From contig NZ_JYON01000005.1 in the NCBI RefSeq assembly GCF_000952155.1, forward strand, positions 1 through 64,000: a DNA stretch of 64,000 nt. Reading direction: 5' to 3'. The DNA is from Aliterella atlantica CENA595. GTDB taxonomy: Bacteria; Cyanobacteriota; Cyanobacteriia; Cyanobacteriales; Chroococcidiopsidaceae. Shown one piece after another: positions 19,067-27,075 of this stretch (its first letter is position 1; every line of letters begins with the position of its first letter). A program made the translations under genes and the position numbers. The notes below the pieces were generated by a model that was given only the letters and a program-made list of their open reading frames with translations, was not told the DNA's origin and searched no databases.

Positions 19067-19912
19067 ATGACAATGGCGATTGAAACAGTCAAAGCTAGTA
19101 TTTTCAAATATTTAAGTCATCTGCATGATGCTGATTATATGGCAAAGATTGCTACTTCAATGCCAGTATTAGAGTTTGAAAATATAATTAGTTTACTTCT
19201 TCAGTCAGTGGATGACGAAACTGTTGGTTTAACTACGCTTTTTATTACAGACTTAGTAATGGCTGGTTCCCATCATCCTCAATGTGAGGAATTTAGAAAG
19301 CAATACCCAAACTCTCTAATTGTCAAAACGCTAGAGCAGATGGTTTTTTCTACCAATCATTATATTTGTACTCGCGCAGTTTACACTTTGGGTAAAACGT
19401 GTAGTTACAGTAGCGTTGATGCTATCAATCAAGCTTTTGTAAAGTTGCGAGATATTGCTCCCCTAGCGCTACCTAGATTAATAGGAGAAATGGGCTGGCT
19501 TGGAGCAGATAACTTTTGGGAACTACTTGACTCAATGATATCTAGCCCAGTATATATGACTCGTTGGGCAGTGCTTGATATTTTGCATGAATTTAATGGC
19601 GACGAGCCTAAAGAAGAAAATGGACTTTATCAACGCAAATACAGATGTATTGAGCAGTTGCGACAAGACTCAAATAAGTATGTACGCTTAGAGGCTGAGT
19701 ATGAGTACCAACTATTAAAGTTTCGCAGCCAAAGTTATGAGTTACCGAAAGCAATTCGGAGAAGGATGCGTAAAGAGTTAATACGTCAGTACAAACCAAC
19801 ACACAGCTTTGCAGAGATTTCCAGTAGGTTCAAGAGACATTTATCCGATAACGAGTTAAAAGAATATTCCGTATCCGAACTCGAAGAGTTTATTGATGCA
19901 ATATTTGCGTAA
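19067..19912 (+). CDS. HEAT-like helical protein, function unknown
   Basis: The 281 residues are mostly amphipathic helices in pairs, for example LVMAGSHHPQCEEFRKQYPN, SLIVKTLEQMVFSTNHYI and YMTRWAVLDILHEFNG, which suggests a HEAT/ARM-type solenoid used for protein contacts. No enzyme motif, signal peptide or membrane segment is seen. The first ATG of the frame is at 19067 (ATGACAATGGCG), with a TTG at 19058; no clear Shine-Dalgarno supports either. It lies between the acyltransferase gene and a decayed copy of that gene's 3' end, so it may have arrived by a duplication or insertion. Confidence 0.6.
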   Translation: MTMAIETVKASIFKYLSHLHDADYMAKIATSMPVLEFENIISLLLQSVDDETVGLTTLFITDLVMAGSHHPQCEEFRKQYPNSLIVKTLEQMVFSTNHYICTRAVYTLGKTCSYSSVDAINQAFVKLRDIAPLALPRLIGEMGWLGADNFWELLDSMISSPVYMTRWAVLDILHEFNGDEPKEENGLYQRKYRCIEQLRQDSNKYVRLEAEYEYQLLKFRSQSYELPKAIRRRMRKELIRQYKPTHSFAEISSRFKRHLSDNELKEYSVSELEEFIDAIFA

Positions 19913-19944
19913 ATCTAAAACTAGACAATTCTCTCAAGCAATGT

Positions 19945-20008
19945 GCGATCGCATTTCTAACAGCAAGCCCAAGAATTACGCGACATAATTGCCAAGAAGC
20001 GAGGTTAG
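19945..20008 (+). pseudogene. decayed copy of the acyltransferase 3' end
   Basis: This stretch repeats the end of the acyltransferase gene (18929-19003). HIP1 is followed by CAGCAAGCCCAAGAATT, translating to QQAQELRD, then IIAKKRG and a TAG, against YKQAQELRDKMQDIITQLSR in the intact gene. About 35 of the first 40 bases agree by eye. It is too short to be a gene and is best read as a relic of a second copy. Confidence 0.5.
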
Positions 20009-20077
20009 GGCGATCGCTTATTTGTGCTGTCACTCATACTGATAAGCTTGAGAAAAGAAATTGTGTAAATTAGAGCT

Positions 20078-20353
20078 ATGTTGTTTGATTGGGACGAGGA
20101 AAAAGCCAAAAGCAACCAAGCCAAGCATAATGTTTCTTTCGATGAAGCCAGTTCTGTGTTTGACGACCCACTGTTTTTAACCTTTGCCGATCCAGAACAC
20201 TCCCTTCAAGAGCGACGTTTCATTATTATGGGAGAATCAGCCCAAGGAAGATTGTTAGTTGTTGCTTACACTGACCGCGCAGAAACCACTCGCCTAATCA
20301 GCGCCCGTCTAGCTACCCGCAAAGAACGTAAAGCTTATGAGTCAGACCTTTGA
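20078..20353 (+). CDS. brnT: BrnT-family toxin
   Basis: BrnT toxins are RelE-fold ribonucleases that block translation and are neutralised by BrnA. The 91 residues match the family throughout: FDWDEEKAKSNQAKHNVSF, DDPLFLTFADPEHS, ERRFIIMGESAQGRLLVVAY and RLISARLATRKERKAYE. The last 17 bases overlap the start of the antitoxin gene, so both are translated from one message. Complex-mediated autorepression is normal for the family. The 165-base spacer upstream holds the decayed acyltransferase fragment. Confidence 0.9.
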   Translation: MLFDWDEEKAKSNQAKHNVSFDEASSVFDDPLFLTFADPEHSLQERRFIIMGESAQGRLLVVAYTDRAETTRLISARLATRKERKAYESDL

Positions 20354-20582
20354 AACGGATGATGATTTACGCCCCGAATACGACTTTACCCAACTCCCAG
20401 TTGTAGCTCGTGGTCTAGGACGTAAACAAGCCAGCCTAACTGTCCAGATAGATCCAGATGTAGCAGCAATTTTTCCAGATTCAGGAGCCGTCAATGAAGG
20501 TTTGCGCCTATTAATGAGACTGATTCAACAGTCCCCATCCCAGCCTGGTTCAAAGTCTGTAACTGCATCAAAAGATGAATAG
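20337..20582 (+). CDS. BrnA-type antitoxin
   Basis: The 81-residue protein begins inside the toxin gene. It carries DDDLRPEYDFTQLP, shared by antitoxins of BrnT partners, and then LTVQIDPDVAAIFPDSGAVNEGLR, a ribbon-helix-helix-like segment for DNA binding and dimerisation. The N-terminal part is expected to wrap the toxin. The Ser/Thr/Lys-rich end (SKSVTASKDE) looks disordered. Position, overlap and motif together make the antitoxin role likely. Confidence 0.82.
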   Translation: MSQTFETDDDLRPEYDFTQLPVVARGLGRKQASLTVQIDPDVAAIFPDSGAVNEGLRLLMRLIQQSPSQPGSKSVTASKDE

Positions 20583-20626
20583 GTATTAACAGCCTCGAAT
20601 AAATCAACAGATAGTCAGCTTAATCA

Positions 20627-21001
20627 ATGCCACAAAACAAGAGAGACGAGATAGTAAAGTACCTTACACAATGTTCTCTTGTTGAACTGCGAGAGATTTT
20701 AAGTGCTGTGTTTAAAACTCGAAGACCTAATCCTGAAGAAGATAAATACAACAAAAACTGCTTTTTTCTTGGTACTGCTTCTAGCCTTTTAGAAAGCAGC
20801 GAAGGAGAAGCAGAACGCTGGGGAACTTGTGAGATTGCAGCAGTTGCTAATGTTGATAAAGAAGTGTATGGCGAAGATGTACTAGGAATAGACTGGGGGT
20901 TCTGTCAGTTTGGTACGTGTTCTTCATGTGGAATCGGAGTACGCTCAAACTTGAAACACGGTGTTTGTCCAACGTGTGGTAGTAAAGTTGCTATGAGTTG
21001 A
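20627..21001 (+). CDS. small protein with a C-terminal zinc ribbon
   Basis: The 124 residues have an N-terminal helical part (LTQCSLVELREILSAVF, KTRRPNPEED), a middle part with a Glu/Trp-rich segment, and a C-terminal CSSCGIG...CPTCGSK ribbon that can bind zinc with four cysteines. No family is recognised. It follows the toxin-antitoxin pair by 44 bases on the same strand and may be accessory DNA. Confidence 0.6.
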   Translation: MPQNKRDEIVKYLTQCSLVELREILSAVFKTRRPNPEEDKYNKNCFFLGTASSLLESSEGEAERWGTCEIAAVANVDKEVYGEDVLGIDWGFCQFGTCSSCGIGVRSNLKHGVCPTCGSKVAMS

Positions 21002-21137
21002 TGATATCGCGATCGCTTTGCCTTGGATAGTAGGGCTAATTTAGTACCAATCCGTTCGTACACCCACCCCGATCGCCCTAGCGCTGACAATCTAATCATA
21101 AAATAAGAATATCAAGAAATATTAAGGATCGAGCTTG

Positions 21138-22088
21138 ATGAATTTGTTTTTTGCAGTGGTGGGATTTGTCTTATTGCTCCTATCACTGGGCGTTGCTTTC
21201 TATCTCATCACGGCTCGTCGCTATCAATCTGCCAACTCTGTAGCCAATTCCTACGACCAATGGACAGAAGACGGTATTTTGGAGTTTTATTGGGGCGAAC
21301 ACATTCACTTAGGTCATTATGGCTTGCCGCCACAAAGGAAAGATTTTCTTACTGCCAAAGCTGACTTCGTGCATGAAATGGTGCGTTGGGGAGGCTTAGA
21401 TAAATTACCCCCAGGCACAACCCTATTAGATGTTGGCTGTGGAATTGGCGGCAGCAGCCGCATATTAGCGCGAGATTACGGGTTTGCTGTTACAGGTATT
21501 ACTATCAGTCCCCAACAGGTAGAACGCGCCCAACAGTTAACTTCTGCGGAACTTGACGTGAAATTTTTGGTAGATGATGCAATGGCACTTTCATTCCCAG
21601 ATGCGAGTTTTAATGTAGTTTGGTCAATTGAAGCTGGACCGCATATGCCTGACAAAGCCATCTTTGCAAAAGAGCTAATGAGGGTGCTAAAGCCTGGTGG
21701 CGTAATGGTTATGGCTGACTGGAATCAAAGAGACGATCGCCAAAAACCGCTCAATTTTTGGGAAAAACCTGTAATGCAGCAACTCCTCGATCAGTGGTCT
21801 CATCCTGCATTTTCTAGTATTGAAGGCTTTGCGGAACTTCTAGAAGCAACAGGGTTAGTAGAAGGAGAAGTGACAACAGCAGACTGGACACAACAAACAC
21901 TTCCTTCTTGGCTAGATTCTATCTGGCAGGGAGTAGCTAGACCAGAGGGATTAGTGCGTTTTGGTTTGTCAGGGTTGATTAAATCTCTGCGCGAAGTCCC
22001 CACCTTGCTATTGATGCGGCTAGCATTTGGCACAGGACTTTGCCGTTTTGGGATGTTTCGCGCCTTGCGAGCTAATTCGCCAAAATAG
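21138..22088 (+). CDS. 2-methyl-6-phytyl/solanesyl-benzoquinol methyltransferase (Sll0418 type)
   Basis: The enzyme methylates 2-methyl-6-phytylbenzoquinol, and probably the solanesyl analogue, with S-adenosylmethionine in tocopherol and plastoquinone synthesis. After an N-terminal membrane helix (NLFFAVVGFVLLLLSLGVAF) come SVANSYDQWTEDGILEFYWG and the SAM motif LDVGCGIGGSSRILA (from residue 97), then WSIEAGPHMPDKA and ADWNQRDDRQ. The sequence follows Synechocystis Sll0418 closely over its length as I recall it. The ATG at 21138 has AAGGAT 8 bases upstream; the TTG at 21135 is rejected. Confidence 0.88.
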   Translation: MNLFFAVVGFVLLLLSLGVAFYLITARRYQSANSVANSYDQWTEDGILEFYWGEHIHLGHYGLPPQRKDFLTAKADFVHEMVRWGGLDKLPPGTTLLDVGCGIGGSSRILARDYGFAVTGITISPQQVERAQQLTSAELDVKFLVDDAMALSFPDASFNVVWSIEAGPHMPDKAIFAKELMRVLKPGGVMVMADWNQRDDRQKPLNFWEKPVMQQLLDQWSHPAFSSIEGFAELLEATGLVEGEVTTADWTQQTLPSWLDSIWQGVARPEGLVRFGLSGLIKSLREVPTLLLMRLAFGTGLCRFGMFRALRANSPK

Positions 22089-22116
22089 ACCTTTTGCATA
22101 AGTACATAGTTCAACA

Positions 22117-22152
22117 GACAAGGGAGACAAGGAGGACAAGGGGGACAAGGGA
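22117..22152 (+). repeat. tandem GACAAGGGR nonamer repeat
   Basis: Four consecutive 9-base units (GACAAGGGA, GACAAGGAG, GACAAGGGG, GACAAGGGA) lie 29 bases after the methyltransferase stop. This is a familiar cyanobacterial short tandem repeat. The rest of the 431-base spacer to 22519 shows no gene or clear signal. Confidence 0.8.
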
Positions 22153-22519
22153 GAAAAAGTTAAAATTGCCAATTTACAGAGCGTTGCCTACTTTTGCAAG
22201 AAGTCTAATCGATACCAAAAGTTGCTAGCCAAGCTGCTGAAGTTTAACGTCTGGGAAATGCCTCTAGGTTTTGGATTAGCAACTACTGTTCGAGCGCTGC
22301 AAAATAATCTCCATGAGTAATGCAGAAAAAGCCGCAAATCTAATCCGCGTAGCTGGGCACTTCTGCAGATCGTTTAACAAGAAGAGTAGTTGATGCGTCC
22401 GCTTTTGTTAAGTTCAAGCTTGAATCATCATTTTCTATGATGCAATACCCAAAAGAAAATCAATGGCAGAACATGGTAGTCTTAAGCACACAATAAAAGC
22501 AGAGTAACGAAATTAATTC

Positions 22520-25312
22520 ATGTTTGCACAACAGCCAGAGCGGCGAATGCACTGGGTCCGCTGGGTATTGACCATTGGGTGGCTCTTGGCGATCGCTTCC
22601 CTATTCTACGACCCTTGGACATCAGTGTTAACAGAACCAGATCGTACCTGGAGTCCCTTGCGGTTAACTAATACCTGCGTTCAAGTGCAAGGCGAATGCT
22701 TATCCGAGCAACCTTACCCACTGGGAACAACTTTATTTTGGGGGGCTATTGTCCCCAGTGCAATCTTTATCTTGCTGGTGTTTGGACACGAGCTATGGCG
22801 GCGGATTTGCCCCTTATCATTTTTATCCCAAATTCCTCGCGCTCTAGGTTGGCAAAGACAATTTAAACGAGAAAATAAAAAGACTGGCAAAGTACGCTAC
22901 GAACTAGCAAAAGTTAACTCTGATTCGTGGCTGGGCAAAAACTATCACTACGTACAATTTGGCTGGCTATTTGCAGGGTTATGCGGGCGAATTTTATTTT
23001 TCAATGCCGATCGCTTAGTATTGGCAGGTTGGTTGCTATTTACAATTGGGGCGGCGATCGCCGTAGGCTATTTTTACGGGGGTAAGTCTTGGTGTCAATA
23101 CTTCTGCCCGATGGCTCCGGTGCAAAGCATTTATAGCGAACCAGGAGGCTTGTTAAGTAGCAAAGCCCACATGAGCGATCGCACTATTACTCAATCTATG
23201 TGTCGCACTGTCCTACCCGATGGTCAAGAACAAAGTGCCTGTGTGGCTTGCCAAAATCCTTGCATTGATATTGACTCCGAACGCACCTATTGGGACAGCT
23301 TAAACAAGAGCGAAACTTCATTTCTGCGCTATGGCTATGTAGGCTTAGTAGTTGGCTATTTTATTTATTACTATTTGTATGCAGGCAACTGGGATTATTA
23401 CTTTTCTGGGGCGTGGCTCAGACAAACTGACCAACTAGCGTCCCTGTTTAGCCCTGGACTCTATCTTTTTGGACAATCTATCAATATTCCCAAAATAGTT
23501 GCCGTCCCCATCGTGCTAGGCGGCTGTACGGCGATCGCCTATTGGCTAGGACGTGCGATCGAAAAACGCGCGAAATCTTACAGTCGTAGGCATTATCCAA
23601 ATCTAGCGGTTGAGACGATTCGACATCGTATTTTTACCCTTTGCACTTTTGGAATTTTCAACTTTTTCTTTATTTTTGGCGGTCGTCCTTTAGTTCAGCT
23701 TTTACCTTTGTCGGTGCAATATATCTACGACTTAGGTTTAGTTTTGCTGAGTACCCTTTGGCTCTATAAAACTTGGCGACGCAGCCCCGATTTTTATGCT
23801 CGTGAAAATTTAGCTAGTCGATTCCGCAAGCAGTTGGAAAAATTACAGCTAAATGTTTCGCAGTTTTTAGAAGGGCGATCGCTTAATGACCTCAATACCC
23901 ATGAGGTGTATGTGTTAGCCAAAGTCTTACCTGGCTTTACTCGCGAGAAACGACACCAAGCATACAAGGGAGTCGTTCGAGAAGCCTTAGAGGAAGGCTA
24001 TGTTAACTACTCTAGTAGTTTAGAAATTTTGCAGCAAATGCGCCAAGAGTTAGGTATTACTGACGACGAACACCGTCAGGTTTTAGATGAATTGGGTATT
24101 GAAGATCCGCAGTTGCTCAACCCCAATCGTCAACGCAGCTTAGAAAATCAGATTCGCTTGAGTGGCTATCGTAAATCGCTAGAGCGGTTGATGGCTTTGC
24201 AAAGAAAACAAAGCGATCGCTCTACTACCCTCCCAGATTCAGATGAAATTCGTTCCTTGCGCCGCCAATATTCGATCTCACCCCAAGAGGAAGATTGGAT
24301 TTTAAGCGGATTGTCGGAAAATGCAAGCAGTATCAACAAGGCTGAGTTTTTAATAGCTCAATTATCAGAATTGATTAATTGCTACCGCGCTGTAAATCAA
24401 CCTGTACTCCAACAGCAAGCGGTATTAACGCTGCTGCGATCGCACGTAGCGCATAAAAAAGAACTGATAGTGCGATCGCTGCTAGAAACTTTAGTAGTTG
24501 TGCAAAATGAGCCGAATGTGACACTAGCACAGTCTTTGCAACAGTCTTCGCCATCGGTGTTGATGGAAATTTTAGCGCGTGAAGATTGGCGCGATCGCCT
24601 CTCACCAGAAATTATCCAAACTCTAACTCAGCCAGGAGAAACGCCCGTTGCTTGTTCGCTGGAATTGTCTGCTGGTGAGATCTTACATTACTTAGAAGTT
24701 TTGCTACAGGAGCAAAACCCCCTAATTCAAGCGGCTGCGCTTTATGCGATCGCGTGGCTAGATGCAGAACGCGCTGCGGCGATCGCCCAGAATCTGCATC
24801 ATGAGTCACCACACCTGCTCGTGCGGGAAACTGCTGAACTGCTGCTGTCACCAACTCCAAACCCACTTCTAAGCGCATTTCCGGCTTTAGAAAAATCAGT
24901 TTATTTATTCAACAGCGATTTCTTCCACCGCGTGCAGAGTGAAACGCTAATAGCACTTGCTAATCTAGCTGAAGTGAGAACCTATTCTAGCGGTGAGGTA
25001 ATTACAGAAGCCGGCGATACCTGTCGCGAGTTGTTGCTGTTAATTGAAGGTAACGCTAATATTCTCTATCAAACTGAGACGGGGATTCAAGTTGAATACC
25101 TCCATCCCGGACAAACACTAGATGAGCTTGAGGTTTTGGCGCACAGTACATCAGAAAACACCATCGTTGCAGATAGCCAAAAGACGCGCATTCTTGCCAT
25201 CTCAGTCGATACTTTTGACGACTTACTCGATCGCGATCCTGATTTTGCCCGGAGGGTGTTGGAGTTAGAAAGTAAGCAGCTACAACGATTTGTGCGATCG
25301 ATGCAAACTTAA
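22520..25312 (+). CDS. NosR-like membrane iron-sulfur protein fused to a cyclic-nucleotide-binding domain
   Basis: The 930-residue protein starts with several membrane helices (about residues 12-420) carrying cysteine motifs: RRICPLSF, CQYFCPM and CVACQNPCIDID. These resemble the NosR/NapH/CcoG class of membrane 4Fe-4S proteins. Residues of about 440-780 are soluble and mostly helical, with MQRELGITDDEHRQVL-like segments and HEAT-like helices. The end (about 800-930) is a cNMP-binding domain: RTYSSGEVITEAGDTCRELL, then LIEGNANILYQ. I infer a membrane redox unit controlled by, or reporting to, a cytoplasmic cyclic-nucleotide domain. The electron donor and acceptor are unknown. Confidence 0.72.
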   Translation: MFAQQPERRMHWVRWVLTIGWLLAIASLFYDPWTSVLTEPDRTWSPLRLTNTCVQVQGECLSEQPYPLGTTLFWGAIVPSAIFILLVFGHELWRRICPLSFLSQIPRALGWQRQFKRENKKTGKVRYELAKVNSDSWLGKNYHYVQFGWLFAGLCGRILFFNADRLVLAGWLLFTIGAAIAVGYFYGGKSWCQYFCPMAPVQSIYSEPGGLLSSKAHMSDRTITQSMCRTVLPDGQEQSACVACQNPCIDIDSERTYWDSLNKSETSFLRYGYVGLVVGYFIYYYLYAGNWDYYFSGAWLRQTDQLASLFSPGLYLFGQSINIPKIVAVPIVLGGCTAIAYWLGRAIEKRAKSYSRRHYPNLAVETIRHRIFTLCTFGIFNFFFIFGGRPLVQLLPLSVQYIYDLGLVLLSTLWLYKTWRRSPDFYARENLASRFRKQLEKLQLNVSQFLEGRSLNDLNTHEVYVLAKVLPGFTREKRHQAYKGVVREALEEGYVNYSSSLEILQQMRQELGITDDEHRQVLDELGIEDPQLLNPNRQRSLENQIRLSGYRKSLERLMALQRKQSDRSTTLPDSDEIRSLRRQYSISPQEEDWILSGLSENASSINKAEFLIAQLSELINCYRAVNQPVLQQQAVLTLLRSHVAHKKELIVRSLLETLVVVQNEPNVTLAQSLQQSSPSVLMEILAREDWRDRLSPEIIQTLTQPGETPVACSLELSAGEILHYLEVLLQEQNPLIQAAALYAIAWLDAERAAAIAQNLHHESPHLLVRETAELLLSPTPNPLLSAFPALEKSVYLFNSDFFHRVQSETLIALANLAEVRTYSSGEVITEAGDTCRELLLLIEGNANILYQTETGIQVEYLHPGQTLDELEVLAHSTSENTIVADSQKTRILAISVDTFDDLLDRDPDFARRVLELESKQLQRFVRSMQT

Positions 25313-25551
25313 CAGGTAGTATATCTCAGTCTTTTGAAGTTTAGTTTTGAGCTTGTTAAACTATTTCATGCAAGCGATCGCTTCCAAATACTAACCGATT
25401 CTTTACAGAGCGAGCGGACTGCGGACAGCTTTACCACCCCGATTAAGAGCAACTAGCACCGTACAATAATCCCGTTGCACACCGACCGAATAAGGGCGCT
25501 CGGCGGCGGGTGGACGGGAACGTTAACCACTTCTTCTGAACCCAAAACGGA
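25313..25551. other. spacer before the first cassette
   Basis: No gene is seen. The last 100 bases are GC-rich compared with the neighbourhood. GTTAACC at 25522-25528 lies 23 bases before the immunity-like gene and could be the left recombination core of that cassette (one base off GTTRRRY). No matching left half with good pairing was found, so no complete attC is called here. Confidence 0.3.
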
Positions 25552-25986
25552 ATGTTTGCTATCGAATTTGTAGGTCAGCCGTGCATTGAATTTAACCAAC
25601 CGGCTATTCGCGGACGAATTACACTTGGCGACTTTTCAGAGGAGTTTGTTGCGCCGCTCGTTTTTTGGACAGTTGACGATTACCAAAAACAATGGCGCGA
25701 GGCTGCCGAACGCATTGTCGCCGGAGAAGCACGTTCCTGCTTTGCAGCTTCCATACGCGAATCGCCAGATGACGGCGCAATTTTTATCTGGACAGCTTAC
25801 AAACTTGCTGATACTGTTCATTTTCAGCACAAGTTATTGCTACCGGAAACTGTAAAAGGCACGTTTGAGCCGTTGAATATTTACGCGCAAGTTGACGAAC
25901 GCCAAACCAAAACAGAAGATGGCTTTCAGATTTCCGAGTGGCAAGTGACAGTTAAAGACGTTGCGTATTGGTTACGGGTGGGCTAA
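25552..25986 (+). CDS. CdiI-like immunity protein in an integron-type cassette
   Basis: The 144 residues resemble small immunity proteins of the CdiI_4 kind: FVGQPCIEFNQPAIRGRITL, GDFSEEF, FWTVDDYQKQWREAAERI, SCFAASI and a closing DGFQISEWQVTVKDVAYWL. Such proteins bind and block toxin tips of contact-dependent inhibition systems and are common cassette cargo. No toxin gene is nearby, so it would be an orphan that protects against neighbours. The stop codon TAA lies inside the R'' box of the following attC-like site, as is usual for cassette genes. Family assignment rests on recalled pattern, so it is moderate. Confidence 0.55.
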   Translation: MFAIEFVGQPCIEFNQPAIRGRITLGDFSEEFVAPLVFWTVDDYQKQWREAAERIVAGEARSCFAASIRESPDDGAIFIWTAYKLADTVHFQHKLLLPETVKGTFEPLNIYAQVDERQTKTEDGFQISEWQVTVKDVAYWLRVG

Positions 25987-26098
25987 CAAGTTATTAGACG
26001 TGAGGCAGGAACAGCAACTTTCCTTTCATTTAACGGTTCTTCTGAACCCGCAACTTGCGTGTAGCCGGTTCCCGCCTACATCAACGCTGCCGTTAGCC
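25981..26098 (+). repeat. attC-like recombination site 1
   Basis: The site has outer boxes GGCTAAC (25981-25987, fits RYYYAAC) and GTTAGCC (26092-26098, fits GTTRRRY), which are perfect inverses. Inside each, after a 9-base spacer, come imperfect inverse arms: GACGTGAGGCAGGAAC on the left and, read on the other strand, GATGTAGGCGGGAAC on the right. Total length 118 bases is within the attC range. The extra G in one arm could be an extrahelical base. Confidence 0.72.
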
Positions 26099-26200
26099 TG
26101 CTTCGTTTACAGATAGTGGTAAGACTTTGAAAATTATCTATTGGAAGCACCACAAGGGAATAATACCAGTGAAATAGTTGTTTGTATTACGGTTCAAGAT

Positions 26201-26272
26201 ATGGATGCTGAAGAATTGATTCGACGCTATGAGGCAGGGGAGCAGGACTTTAGCGGAGTGCGTATTGGGTGA
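26201..26272 (+). pseudogene. truncated start of a pentapeptide-repeat gene
   Basis: An ATG at 26201 opens 23 codons reading MDAEELIRRYEAGEQDFSGV and then a stop. This is the leader that precedes pentapeptide repeats elsewhere in the window (MTREELLARYQAGKRDFQGV at 13560). The repeats themselves are missing, so this is a broken gene fragment. Confidence 0.5.
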
Positions 26273-26333
26273 GAGTTTTACGGATGAGGACGATCAAAAC
26301 GCCGAAGACGACGGGGACAATCAACCCCGATCC

Positions 26334-26360
26334 AGAAGGATGAATAGCACCCATCCTTCT
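26334..26360 (+). other. inverted repeat AGAAGGATG upstream of the cassette 2 genes
   Basis: AGAAGGATG and CATCCTTCT form a perfect 9-bp stem around a 9-base loop, 55 bases before the next start codon. No T-run follows. It might act as a leader hairpin or operator. Confidence 0.3.
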
Positions 26361-26414
26361 AACCTCAAGGTATTATGGAGAAATCTCAAGAAGGTAGCGA
26401 TCGGGAGTCAGCGT

Positions 26415-26687
26415 ATGCAAGCGATCCTTTTAAGCCGTGAAGAAGTTGCCCGTCGTGCAAAGCAACTGTATGAAAATAGCATCCGTCAAAAAGTCGAGGT
26501 CGAAGAAAACATTGGCAAGATGGTGATTATCGACATCGAGACAGGCGATTACGAAGTTGATAAGACTGGCTTGCAAGCTTCTCGTAACCTTAGTAAAAAG
26601 CACCCAAATGCTAGACTCTTCGGGATTCGGATCGGATACAATGTTGCCGTCTCCTTTGGGGGTGTCATGGAGCGTGTTGACAAGTGA
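26415..26687 (+). CDS. small conserved protein coupled to the clan AA protease
   Basis: The 90 residues begin at MQAILLSREEVARRAKQLYE and include ENIGKMVIIDIETGDYEVD and NARLFGIRIGYNVAVSFGG. I recall similar small proteins next to clan AA aspartic proteases in cyanobacteria, where the pair looks like a two-component module. GGGAG lies 8-12 bases before the ATG at 26415, so this start is preferred to in-frame upstream starts whose extra 62 residues look non-coding. The stop overlaps the GTG of the next gene. An antitoxin-like or chaperone-like role is speculation. Confidence 0.65.
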   Translation: MQAILLSREEVARRAKQLYENSIRQKVEVEENIGKMVIIDIETGDYEVDKTGLQASRNLSKKHPNARLFGIRIGYNVAVSFGGVMERVDK

Positions 26688-27049
26688 TTTCTGGGATTGT
26701 AACAAATCAACACGCAACGATCGCTTTGACGTTCTTGTTACCCAATGGTTCAACTATCCCCATTGAGTTTGTCATCGATACAGGATTCACCGGAGAGTTG
26801 TGCCTTCCCATAGAAGCAGTCTCACTGATGGGTTTGACCTTTAGACACGATACGTTTGCAAATTTGGCAGATAACAGCGAGGTATCACTTCCTCTTTACG
26901 AAGCATTTGTCCTCTGGGATGGTATTGAGCGGGATGTGTTGGTCATTGCGACAGGTAGGCGACCTCTGCTTGGAACCGCTTTGCTGGATGAACAAGAGTT
27001 GGTGATTCAGTTTACAGAGGGTGGATTGGTGACGCTCGACGAGTTGTAG
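26684..27049 (+). CDS. clan AA retropepsin-like aspartic protease
   Basis: The 121-residue protein has the single-domain retropepsin layout: a first strand pair ISGIVTNQHATIALTFLLPN, the catalytic FVID32TGFTGELCLP, a flap-like region, and RRPLLGTALLDEQELVIQF near the end, where the hydrophobic-Gly strand is expected. Such proteins must dimerise to form the active site. The start is GTG, overlapping the previous stop by four bases (GTGA), so translation is coupled. The target is unknown; the partner encoded upstream is an obvious candidate. Confidence 0.82.
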   Translation: MISGIVTNQHATIALTFLLPNGSTIPIEFVIDTGFTGELCLPIEAVSLMGLTFRHDTFANLADNSEVSLPLYEAFVLWDGIERDVLVIATGRRPLLGTALLDEQELVIQFTEGGLVTLDEL

Positions 27050-27075
27050 ATGCATATCCAGCGTGACGCAACGCA

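Noticed and set aside
25388-25528. A third attC site before the immunity gene
   Set aside because: GTTAACC could be a right core, but the only possible left box (TACTAAC) mismatches the consensus and the inner arms do not pair well.
26229-26414. Upstream extension of the small cassette 2 protein
   Set aside because: The 62 extra codons are rich in acidic and basic runs unlike the rest, overlap the pentapeptide relic in another frame, and the ATG at 26415 has a good Shine-Dalgarno.
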